Positions 31,081 through 43,700 of a stretch of 64,000 bases of DNA are shown here, piece by piece. This DNA comes from Apoda limacodes (taxonomy: Eukaryota; Arthropoda; Insecta; Lepidoptera; Limacodidae): assembly GCA_946406115.1 (NCBI GenBank), contig OX291544.1:28227521-28291520 (forward strand), in the 5' to 3' direction. Under the pieces are notes generated by a model. That model made no database searches. It worked only from the letters and a program-made list of their open reading frames with translations, and was not told the DNA's origin. Numbering within the stretch: the first letter of the stretch is position 1; the number at the start of each line of letters is the position of its first letter. The position numbers and the translations under genes were made by a program.

Positions 31081-33567
31081 TATTAACAATCATAAGTGAT
31101 ATTTGAATGGTAAAATTTATTTTTTGATGAGTATTATTTTTCTGAAAAACGAAGAGAAGTCTTTAGGAATAATACTCCAATACACAATATTCACATTTTA
31201 CTGATTTTCATTTCTTCCAAACATTGCCGCAAAAAGCACTTATTTTGAGTATAAGCATATGTAAAATAATGGTATAAGATTTATGGAAGGCATTGTAGTT
31301 TAACTACCATGTAAAATGTATTAAAAACATCTGTTTCATTTACAAAATATTTTTAAACGATATTATTGTAAAACATTTTATTAGTACTTATAACAAAATG
31401 TTTGTTAAATTAAACGGAGAGTTTTGATATTTGTTAAAATTATGTGATGAGTGACGTCAAACAGTTGTCGTTATGGTAAATATATAATTCATGCTTGCAT
31501 GGCATTTTCTGCAATTTGTAGAACTTACTTGCTTAGACATTTTTGATAACACCAACGTATAAATTTTGTTTAATCGCTTTTCACTACAACCATTTCGTTA
31601 ATATACATTAACTTATCACATGTTTAAAAATACAAATATTTAAACCACAAGGTGACACGTGCGTTCGTCTTAATGTATGGTCTATGGTAAACTGGCCTTC
31701 ATACCGTAACTACATACTTCCAATAGCAGTAATAATAATTAGTGGATGATGTTATTGTGTTCGTTTTATAAAGCAGTCTATTATTTACTTTACGTGTTTT
31801 TTATATATTTATTTATTATTTGCCTACTAGATGTTCCACACACATTTTCGTGAAACAAAGGATTGGCCATAGAATTTTGAAGTCTGCAGTGTGCTAGTTT
31901 TCCATTAAATTTTATTATTTAAAAGTTAGCTAGAATTAAAAAAATTCACACAAATGGTCTACAAGATTAAAAGTTAATAAATATTTTAAAATTTTGGTAC
32001 GCATGTAATGGAAATAAAGATTTTCGGCTCAAGATCAAGTTTACAAAGGTTCAGTGTTTGATCAGTAAATGTTAAAAACAAGAGAGAAATGCGTTTTCGT
32101 AAAGCAAGCTACGAATTGTGTTCTTTTCATTGAGTTGAAGTGCACACGGCAAAGCAGAATTCAATATCTTATGACTGTTCCTGGGATGTCACTAAAGGTG
32201 ACTAGAGAAAAAGGGATGTTATATAGTTCAGTCTGAAATATTTGAGAACACCAACCCCAGCGTGCTGACAATGGGCAAAATCCAATATAGTCAGGGCATA
32301 AAAAAACGGCTCTCAGTTCCCGCCCAGGATAGTGGTCGGAATATTGGTGGAGTAGAAAATGCTAAGCATCTCCAAGATACGACGGACGGCCACCAAGTCG
32401 ACACGTCAACTGGCAATTTAAAACGGAAAAACAATGAGATTGGATCATCAACATTTTTATAAGATGGTTTCATAAACTACCATCATATCGTAGTAATTGT
32501 GACTCACTTTTTTAATGTATTTTCTTCAATGTGTTTTAGTTCCACAGCAAGAAGTTCAATGTGACAAAGCCAGCGTACGAATTGTGAGTATTTACGGCTC
32601 TGGGTTCTAGCACAATCAAATTGTGGCCAAGTAAAAAAGCACCCCCCCCCCCTCTGTATCCGCCACTGACTGTTATGTTAGCGCTAATAATCGTCCCTAC
32701 TTAAAGATTTATGTATTTTCTCAAACGTAAAGTATTAACTTTATCTTTGTCCCTACACACACACTCGCACTTTACTGGCATCCAAAAAGATTTAATTGGA
32801 TGACTTCTTAGTCATGGTTTTAGTGATTACAGGAGTTTAGTACGCGACGTCCGTGTACGTACGATGGAGGGACTGAGCGCGCCTAGTATCATTTTGTCCC
32901 TACTTGTTTTCTGTTTACACAAGACAGACACATATTTATAAAGTAGTCGCCCACATATCAGCCACATTACACCAGACCAGCATAGCGTCAGCTCGAGCCA
33001 TTCAGGATCCTTCGTTTGAAACTTCAAACACTAATTAGCATCGTATCGTATCAGCAGAGCCTCGTCTATCGAAAAGCCAGCTAAACAGCATGCGGTATGT
33101 GAAAAACTCTTCATCACTTTGCTTACGTATCACTGTCATTGGAAGATATTGCGTGGAACAACTGTAACCTTCACGATTACACTAGAACATTAATTACACA
33201 TTGCAGTCGCTCGCTTGTATCTTCCACCGAAGCATGTTTTAAGTTGTTAATTCAGCTGTGACCGAACCATAACTGCACCGTCTTCCAGTCTTAGCAGGAG
33301 CTATGCCGCTGCAGTAATGTACCTGCATTTACGGGGGGCTGGGTTACGATACGGCGAGGCGATGCTGATTTGAGGCTGGGGTGATATGTGTATGTGTGCG
33401 CCAACCTTATTTTATCGACAGATTGGGCGGCAAGATTGATAGCATTCCATTTAAAATCTGAAATCAGGTTATTAGGATATGATTATTATATTAAACAAAA
33501 AATATTTACATCTACGCTGTATAAAGTTTGGGACGCAATTAACATCCTAACATTTATGATTTTATTC
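31081..33567. other. Unassigned region
   Basis: AT-rich for the most part. A slightly richer stretch at 32262-32462 has an open frame with no domain I recognise, and a C10 run lies at about 32642. No exon of the transporter genes was found. Confidence 0.45.
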
Positions 33568-34262
33568 GTTACTACCTGTTGCCCGCGGCTCCACCCGCAC
33601 TAAATTCTATTATCGGTATAGGATTTCAACGGAAACACCTTAATTAATGAAAAAATGCCACTAATTACAGTGATTGAAGTTGTGGGATATGATTACAACG
33701 GAGTCGCATTCAATGCAACGAATGTTGAAATCACTGTCGTACATGCAGTCTTTGCTGTTCAGAAGATCAGTGACACACCGACTGCAGCGCCATCTACCAG
33801 GTCAAAATTTGTTATCAAACTATTCAGGGACAAAGTTTGTTATCAAACCATGCACTTGAACTTACACAAAAAATATTATTAAAATCATATCCGCCGTTTA
33901 GGAGACTAGGGTCACACCGACTGTAGTGCACACACCGGGTCCAATGGTGTTATCAAATCATGCAGGGACCCACTTGAACGTACAGAATTAAAATCTTCCC
34001 TGCTGTTTAGGAGAAGATCAATGACATACTGACTGTAGCGCCACCTACGCGAATTAGATGACAAACACACGTGCAGACGTGCAGAAGAATTATAGGTAGG
34101 AAAAAAGCCGACTCACACTTGACGTTTTCTAGAAGCCTTTGTCCTTTCCCGGGACTTAGACTATCTGCATGCCTCATCTTAAGTGGTTTAAGCTTCTAGA
34201 GGTAACAGATAGAAAGATAGACAGACAGACAATGTTACTTACGCATTTAAAATATAAGTATC
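33568..34262 (+). repeat. GACA-tailed interspersed repeat, copy B, with internal triplication
   Basis: Starts TGTTGCCCGCGGCTCCACCC, ends CCTTTCCCGGGACTTAGACTATC, a GGTAACAGATAGAAAGATAG block and (GACA)n, the same frame as copy A at 1612-1975. Its middle (about 33755-34070) holds three imperfect copies of a ~115-bp unit containing GACACACCGACTGCAGCGCC and TTATCAAACTATTCAGGGAC-like sequence. Confidence 0.6.
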
Positions 34263-34623
34263 GACTAATATGGAATATGCCTTTTATTAAAAAAAAATAT
34301 GTAAATGATTATAATAAAAGACATGTTTATTTATATTTTATTATTTATGGTCAAACAAATATGCATAGTAATAATTTTTAAGAAGCTTGTGTATGATAAA
34401 CGAAATGGCTTCTTTCCTCTCTTTAGTACAATCCTTGTTTCAAAGAAGAAACGATAATTTAAAAAATTCTTAACAATAAATAATATAAACTTTTATTATA
34501 AAAAATATATATTGATAACTTATTTTACAGTTAGGAACTAATTGCTATTTGAGAGTGTACATGAGTAGTATAAAATCTACTTCTAGTTTTAGCGTTTTCA
34601 TAGCCTCATAATGTTGCTTTTTG

Positions 34624-34629
34624 TTTATT
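34624..34629 (-). terminator. Candidate poly(A) signal AATAAA for transporter copy 2
   Basis: AATAAA on the minus strand lies 14 bp past the stop codon. A second AATAAA at about 34492-34497 would give a more usual 3' UTR length. Confidence 0.4.
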
Positions 34630-34642
34630 AATATACCATCAT

Positions 34643-34766
34643 TTAAGAAATATCAGTCTTTTTAGTAGCGCCATCATTAAAAATTGTATCTTGTTTATCA
34701 ATTTTTTTCTCGACATCTATTATTCGGGTTTCTTTAGTCTCTTGACGATGTTTATGGAATAGCCAC
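34643..34766 (-). CDS. Transporter copy 2, exon 7 (last)
   Basis: The acceptor TTACAG precedes GTGGCTATTCC. In the phase set by the second half of exon 6 it reads WLFHKHRQETKETRI and on to TDIS and TAA at 34645-34643. The WLxxK/R-rich start after the last membrane segment is typical of the family's cytosolic tail. Intron 6 is 9857 bp. Confidence 0.8.
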
Positions 34767-37700
34767 CTGTAATGTAAAAACAATAAGTATTATGTATGTA
34801 TGTATGTATCTATATATATATACCTTCTCATTTTTCCCCAGAAGGTCAGACTCTTCTCACCGACCACTTAAGTTTTGCGTGACAGAGAATGAGCCTATCA
34901 GCGCAATACCCTCTCCAGACTCACAGCGAGGAATCGCTGCAAGAAAGCTCGCCAAGACATCTTAACATGGTACTGTAATGTTTACATTACTGTTTTTGCC
35001 CTCATCCGGTATAGACGACTTTGACAATGCTGTCGCTTTGTTATTAGGTGCATTAGCTTTAAAATAATACAAAGCAATAATAATATTAAATATTAATTAT
35101 TATTTAATAATATTAAATATAATTAAGCTTTATTAACTTGTAAATAATAAAATCAAATTCAGAAAAAAAAGCCACACAATGGTGGGTGACGATTATTAGT
35201 AGAAACACGTCCACTCAACGGCACTTTTTCACATCGCATTGAGAACGAATAAGAATGTGATAGCGTCCTCTTTTCTCACCCGAGAAATCATTTGATTCGA
35301 ATTAAAATACCGACATAGATCGGAAAACAGGCGAGCGCGAGAACGAGAAGGCGAGAAATCACATTCACGCTTCTTGGGGCTTCTTGCAGCAAATCCGGAG
35401 CGGCCCAAGACTATTTCTGATACAGTATGTCTGGACTAAGGCGGATAATATCTTATATATTCTAATTTACCAGCTTTCAAATAATTAGCGGCTATATAAA
35501 ATATTGTGCTAATATTGAATTTTTTTTGGATAAAGAGTGATGATCTTGCTAAATCAACACAAACTGAACCGAAAGGGGTTATTTGGAGTCAAAAATTTTA
35601 GAAAACGAAGGATGATAAATTGACTGTCAAAGAAACCTCACAATCATTCTTTTTACCCACAATTTGCATTTACAATATGAGTGCCTCCCTTAGTTTCTTT
35701 TTAGTTAATCATTATCGTATTATTATCACGGATTTAAAAAAAAAATACGAACAAGTGATCTGTGTAATATCAAGACCATTTTTCTCAGGAATGCGTGTAG
35801 GTATTAAGTTTAAATTAATATCAAAACTAAGGTCTACGGTCCCTTGAAGCTGTAAAAAAATCAAGCTTCTACGTCAATGGCATAAAAAAATATAGCCAAA
35901 ATACGGCCATTTTTGTCGCATATTTTGGCATTCGCAAACAAATCGAAATCCCGTTGTCTTCAAATTATAAAATTTAACCGAAGCAAAGTATACATCGCAA
36001 ATATAGAAAAAAATCTAAAATTTGTTAATTTGTAGTTACATTTAAATCACAACCTACGGGGTACTTCCCCTATACCTAGAATCATGAAATTTGGCAAGTA
36101 GCAATGCCATGTCGCACAGATAAAGGAAAAATCTCAAACCGTAAATTTCTTGTTACATCTCAATTTTTTTTTATTAATAGTAAACTTTTTGCAGTTGGTT
36201 AACTATTCGCGACCTATGTCGATGTATTGAGACAACATTTGTCCAACGGCAATGTTAAGTTTGTCCCTCAATACAGTTTGCCTTGTGCTTTTAAGAGAGG
36301 TAGGGCACTGCAAGTACTCGCTCGAATAAGCCACCCGAACAACTAAGCAGGGCATAGCGAGTACTTGCTCGAATGAGCGGCCCGAACTGGGGAAGTACCT
36401 CCACCTTACAGAAAACCGCGGCCATAATAACACTAACATTGAGTAGTGTTGTGTTCCTGGCGGTGAGTAAGGTTGCCAGAGCTCTTTGAGGATTCGCTGC
36501 ACGGACAGCGGAGGACCGGCGGTGCTTGTTGCTGTCATACTCGGCATAGACGCGGCGTGCTGGTTCGGCGGTCAGGGAGACCTGATGAAACGGCTGACCG
36601 CTGGCCGCCCGCAGGTTGAACGGGATCCCGAACCCAGGGATCACTTAATCTCCGCCCTGGGAGGCTGATTCGCCAGCCTGTGTAAAGTATCTGAAGTGGT
36701 AGTCGTGCCGGAGAAGGAGACCGGAGTGGACCCGGCTACTACAACAGAGGGGGATCAGGGGCCCTTCCGCCCGCCGTGCCAGCAACCGTATCATCTGTGG
36801 CGAGCTTCGGCAGTCTTAGAACCGCACCCTTTGTCCTCTATGCTGTCTGTGCAGTGAATCCTCATCCTTAGTCTTAGTAACTTTTTTTTATATATATTAT
36901 GGCCAGAAGACAGAAAAAGAAAAGAGTTTGCACAGCGGCTACTCCATCCACATATAATGTGGATTTTTGCAACATCAGGGGTATTCACGCAAATCTTAAC
37001 GCAGTCCACCACCATCTCGAAACTGCGCAGCCGACCATTCTTTTTCTAACGGAGACGCAGATATCCTGCCCGGCCGACACATCATACCTTCATTATCCCG
37101 GCTACAAACTCGAACACAATTTTATGAGTCGTGCCGGTGTATGTATGTTCGTCCGGGAGGATATCTGCTGTCGCCGCCTTCATAGCCTTGAAGATTCATA
37201 GCGTAGATTACGGCGGCCACACTCGTATCTATGCGTGCCTATACAGGTCTCATAGCGGTGACACGGACGTAACTCGACTCTTCACGCACCTGAGTTTGAC
37301 GACTGACAAAGTTCTAGAGCAATATCCCACAGCAGAACTAGTTATTTTGGGAGACTTTAACGCCCACCATCGCGAGTGGCTCAGTTCTCGAACCAATAAC
37401 TATGCTGGGATATCTGCTCATGAATTTGCTCTGACCTATGGATTCTCTCAGCTGGTACTTTCTCCAACGAGAATACCAGATATAGAGGAACATACGAGCT
37501 CCTTACTGGACCTTCTGCTGACTACTCGTCCGGACGGGTACTCCGTCTCAGTGGATGCGCCTCTTGGCTCCTCGGACCACTGTCTCGTTCGGACTCAAGT
37601 GTCATGCACACAACCTGATCCTTCTGGGCCAACTAACTGGCGTCGTGTGTGGCACTATAAGTCGGCAGACTGGGATGGATTGCGTGAATTTTACGCATCG

Positions 37701-40700
37701 TACCCGTGGAGGCAGATCTGCTTTAACTCAGAAGATCCTGACATCTGCGCAGCCGCAGTCACTGAGACAATCCTTGCTGGTATGGAATGCTACATTCCTA
37801 ACCCGCGAGTAGCTGCCGGCGTCAAAAAACGACCGTGGTTTAATAGGTCTTGCAGAAAAGCTAAAATTCTTAAGCAAAATGCATATGAGGCTTGGACCAC
37901 GGCTCGTTATAATAAGGATCCGAATATTTCTGAGTTAAAACGCAAATTAAATGCTGCCTCGAGGTTCAGTAAGAAAGCAACTGCCAGAGCAAAATTCCAA
38001 TTCATCGGCAAAATAGGTGGGCGACTTGCGAGCTATCCTTCTGGGAGTCGTGCTTTCTGGTCGCTTGCCAAAGCTGCCGAAGGGAACTTCTGCCAGTCGT
38101 CGTTACCACCACTGCGAAAGACCGATGGTGACTTGGCCCATAGTGCTAAAGAGAAAGCCGATCTACTGGGCAGTCTCTTTGCCTCAAACTCGAATATGAA
38201 CGATGAAGGCGCTGTACCACCTACTATACCGTGGTGCGGTAAGTCCATGCCGGAAATCTCCATAACGCGGCGGGAGGTTAGGCGGGCGTTGCTTTCTCTA
38301 GACGTTCATAAGTCGAGTGGGCCAGACGGTATACCAGCAGTGGTGCTTAAGCAGTGTGCTCCTGAGTTATGTCCTGTACTCACGCGCCTCTTCGCGCTTT
38401 CCTACCACACTAGGCAATTTCCGTCTACATGGAAGACTGCGAATGTGCACCCGGTGCCCAAAAAGGGCGATAGATCAGATCCATCGAATTACAGGCCTAT
38501 CGCTATTACCTCTCTCCTCTCTAAGGTGATGGAGCGTGTGATCAACACACAGCTTCTAAGATACCTAGAAGTACACGATCTGGTCAGTGACCGTCAATAT
38601 GGCTTTCGCCACGGTCGCTCGACTGGTGACCTTCTAGTGTATCTCACACACCGATGGGCACTAGCCATTGAGAGTCAGGGGGAGGCATTGGCATGTAGCC
38701 TGGACATAGCGAAGGCGTTCGATCGGGTCTGGCACCGCGGTCTTCTACCGAAGTTGCCATCTTACGGAGTGCCCGAGGGTTTGTGCAAATGGGTGGCTAG
38801 CTTTTTGTCCGGCAGACGCATACGCACTGTAGTTGACGGTAGTTGCTCTGATAGCGTGGACATTAATGCTGGTGTCCCGCAAGACTCTGTGCTGTCTCCT
38901 ACGCTGTTTCTACTGCATATCAATGACATGTTGGACATCAACAACATACATTGCTATGCAGATGACAGTACTGGAGACACTTTTTACACGGGTCGTGCAA
39001 ACATCCCTCGTTCCGTTGTGGAGGAAAACCGCGGAGAACTTTTGTCTCAAATCGAGACCACACTGTCCCAGGTCTCTGACTGGGGACGGGTAAACTTGGT
39101 CCGATTCAACCCTACAAAGACACAAGTGTGCGCGTTCACCGCTAAGAAAACTCCATTCACTGTGGTCCCACAATTCCAAAACACTCCCCTCTCCATCTCC
39201 AAGAGCATTGGGATCCTTGGTGTCGACATCTCCAGCGATGTTCAGTTCCGAGATCATTTACAAGATAAGGTAAAGCTGGCGTCCAAAAAACTTGGTGTAC
39301 TCAACCGAGCGAAGCAGTACTTCACGTCGGGGCAAAGGTTGTTACTTTACAAGTCGCAAGTTCGGCCCCATATGGAGTACTGCTGCCATCTCTGGGCAGG
39401 TGCACCCGGATACCATCTTGACCCTTTTGACTCGGTTCAACGACGGGCTGTGAGAATTGTCGACGATCCCAAACTCACTTGCGGTATCGAGCCCTTAAGT
39501 CTGAGGAGAGACTTTGCCTCGCTGTGTGTGTTCTACCGCTTGTACAATGGGTTGTGTTCTGAGGAATTGTTCGAAATGATGCCCACGGCTACTTTCTACC
39601 ATCGCACCGCTCGCCATCGGCAGGGAATTCATTCTCACACTTTAGAACCTAAATGGTCGCGTACAGTGCGGTTTCAGAGAAACTTCCTCCCGCGAACGCT
39701 TAAGTTGTGGAATGAGCTCCCTGCCAAGGTTTTCTGCAAGGGCTACAGTATGGAGTTCTTCAAGAAAGAAGTTATTAGATTACTGAAGGGTCGGCAACGC
39801 GCAAGTGATACCCCTGGTGTTGCAAGCGTCCATAGGCTACGGTGACCGCTTACCATCAGGCGGGCCGTAAGCTTGTTTGCCACCTTAGTGGTATAAAAAA
39901 AAAAAAAAAAAAAAAAAGAACCGTCGGCGCGCGAGTCCAAATCGCACTTGACCGGTTTTTTATTTTATTAAATGTATAGTTATCTATATACAGAAATGAA
40001 TGGGCGTGACCGCCTTGAAGGGCAGAGTTTCTTAAATATTGATGATAGCAAATTTCCCTGAAAGAAAACATTCTTTTATTTTCTAAAGTTAGTAAATATG
40101 TATTCAAAGATTTTTGATAATTCGCCTGCTATATGCGGTAATCAAACCCTTAAAAAAAGTTCTGTATTTTATGATCTAAGATACATAGTATTTTAAATTA
40201 AGAATAAGTTCAAGAAACAAAAAAAAAATTTTACAGGCAAACAGGCATACGGTCCGCCTGATGGTAAGCGGTCACCGTAGCCTATGGACGCTTGTAACAC
40301 CAGAAGTATCACTCGCGCGTTGCCGACCCTTCAAAAATCCAATAACTTCTTTCATGAAGAACCCCATATTGTAGTCCTTAGAGGAAACTTTGGCAGGGAG
40401 CTCGTTCCACAACCCAAGCGTTCGCGGGAGATAGTTTCTCTGAAACCGCACTGTACGCGACCAATTCGGTTCTAAAGTGTGAAAATGAATTCCCTGCCGA
40501 TGGCGAGCGGTGCGATGATAGAAAGTAGCCGTAGGCATCATTTCGAACAATTCCTCAGAATACATCCCATTCGTCGAAGTCTCTTCTCAGACTTAAAGGT
40601 TCGATACGGCAAGTGAGTTTGGGATCGTCGACAATTCTCACAGCCCGTCGTTGAACCGTGTCAAAAGGGCCAAAAAATCCCAGATCAGGGTGTCCAGAGA

Positions 40701-43700
40701 TGGCAGATTTTTTACTGAAAAAGCTTATTTATTGTATAAAAGATAGAAATGTATGAAAGCATTGATGCGTATAGATGAGGCAAGAGAGATATGCCAGGAT
40801 CGTAGCAAGTGGCAGTCTTTGGTTTCTGCCTAACCCTCTGGAAAACAGGCGTGATGTTATGTATGTGTGTATGTAAAAGATATATAGCTACGAGCGGGAA
40901 CACTATATGGCTAACGAGATCCCCAGATATAACACCGTGAAACTGTTTTTGAGGCGTGCTGATTCATTATAAGTCAGTCATAAGTTAAATAAGTAAACTT
41001 AGAAAAAAAAACCGCCAAAACACACACGCATTAAATTAGGATAACAAAAACCAAGAATTATTGAAAATACAAAAAAAAGTTTATTGAAAGCACTTTTATC
41101 ATGATTTTTTTCATATTTTTAGAACTTGTGGTTTAGAAGTTAGAGGAGGGGCACACAACATTTTCGTCTTTGAAAGCTATTGGTTCGCAAATATAAATCT
41201 TAAAGAAATAAAATTACTTAAAGATCTCAAATGAATTTATATGGCCCGGTCCAATTATACCATACACGAAGCACGGTGTACGAAAAAAAAATGTATACTC
41301 AACTGTAAAAAAAAAAATTTTCTTTGAAAAATCGATTCAAAAAAGAAACTTTTATGTAAAATTTCATGAGAATCGATGCGAAGATCTATACGAACAGGCG
41401 GACAGAAATAAATAATAAGTGTTCAGATTTTTTCACATGGCTACGGAACCCTAAAAAACCTATAACAGGGTTGGTTAGCTGCTGTCACTTAACGGAAGGA
41501 ATTCCGATTATGTGTTAAAAAACTAAATATAAAATTAGGACAATTTATTATTTATAACTAACTTCGGCCATTTAGCCTTTGTTTCTTAAATAGGCTCAAA
41601 TTTTTGATTGGTCCTCAACCTAACTTTATCACATATCGATATATCTGCTTGTACGTACAAACACTCTCCAAGGTTTCGTAACTTAATATTTACTTTATTT
41701 AATACTTCTCAAATATTATCTTATTCGAAGTGAAGAATCTTTTCTTATCAGTGTTTCTTTTATTAAAACCTTTATGGTATGATTACGCCTTGTTTTTATA
41801 AACTTTGCTTGTTAAAGTAAATTCTGTAAAAAAAATGCTTCGATAATGATGATTCTTAAAAAATATATTTTTTACTTTTTTTAAATATATTTTTTTTATT
41901 TCGATGCCCATATCATTGCAGGACATAATATATTGAATGTATTTAACATTTTTGTGATTGATCATAAATTTAACATGATTCCTGAGTAGGTATTGAAAAC
42001 AATTAAATAACAGTACCTGGAGGACCGAGCTTTGCTCGTTTTTCTAACAACGGCATCAATTGTCAAGTAGCTTTGTGTTTCTTTAAAACGCCATCTATTT
42101 TCAAGTCGCTTAAATAGTTACTACTCGCCAATAGATGTCAGGAAGTGTTATATTTTAGTTTATCATTGCCTGAAAACACGCATAAAATGACGTTTTCTAA
42201 AAATGAAACCTAGGTAGATCGATTTATCGCCCCTGAAACCCCACGTATACTAAATTAAATTAAAATCGTTTGAGCCGTTTCAGAGATTCAGATTATAAAT
42301 AAACATATATTCAAGAATTACTCGTTTGAAGATAATTTATCTTTAAAAGTATTACTTCTCATTGAATCTTAAATAATAAACACAAACTTTGTTATTAAAT
42401 AATATTGCTTTGGTGTAAGAATTTCAGATGTAGGTCTCTGTAGTTTCTTTTCACTCATGCAGTAAACCAGTTTTGTAGTGATTTTTTTAATATTGTCTCA
42501 GTTTGAGCTGCTATTTGACCGTCTAAAAACAAAATAAATATATGCGCGCTTAGGACTATTTTCCCCGTCTTTGTCTGTCTGTTTTCGTTTTTCTGTTTGC
42601 TTCCTACTAAAACATATTTACGAGTATTTAATAGCCATGGGCTAAGTAACTCCGGACAAAGATTGGATATGTCACATATCATTCCGATTAAAGATATATA
42701 TCCGCTTAGCATATCCATATCAGCTTAATATATCCGCGGAAATATGCACTTTTCTAGTACACCGCGTTCAAACGAATCTTCGGATCGATTTCATACCTTT
42801 CAATCACGAGTGCACAAATTGTAAGTGTATCCCTCTTTTGTTATTGATAGATACTATTTGATATCCTTTCATACTTGATAGGTTGAGGACTATCTATCTA
42901 TTTATATATGTAATATATAAACGTATTTAAAAATCAAATAGTATGTACAACGATTATCTGTAATAATTTAAATTAATTAAAAAAAAAATTTTTTTTAGTC
43001 ATTTTTTATTTTACTTAATGAATCTTTTTTTTTAATTATTTTAAATGACATATAACATATCATATGACAGCAGACGTGATTTTAAAAAGCGCTGAGATTG
43101 ATTATTTGTAAGCAAGACACGACAACGTTACTATTTCGCTTTCATGCTAGCTATCTCTCTCTCACTTTCAGTGATAAGCGTGCATCGCAAGTGTCGGCCG
43201 ATTCGGCGACACGCGTCGCTGTTTATTAAGATTAGTTCGTTCACTCCCTGGATATAGGACATGTTTATTTCACGCAAAGTGAAGGAGTTGTCACATATCC
43301 GGCTTCGGATATATATCCAAAGATATAGTTATGTCCGGAGTTACCCAAGGCTAGTATTTAATTTTGTCCATAAAATTGGTGATACTGATACACGAGTTGA
43401 TGACACGCCACCAGATATTCATACAACATCAACGTACATTGTTAATCAGTTATCACTGCAACATTTAATCCCATAAATAACTATTTTTTTCTGCTTCTTA
43501 TATATACTACTTACATGGCGTAAAAGTATATCGTAAGTGTAAATGAAGTTATACACAACTGTTCTTAATTAGTTAATAAAACACTGCTACTTGTTTCATA
43601 AATCCACACTCGTGTTATAAAAGCATAAATAATTATGTATTGTATTATAAAACAATGTCGCTTCCCGCTGTCTGTAGCAATGTACGCTTAGATCTTTTGA

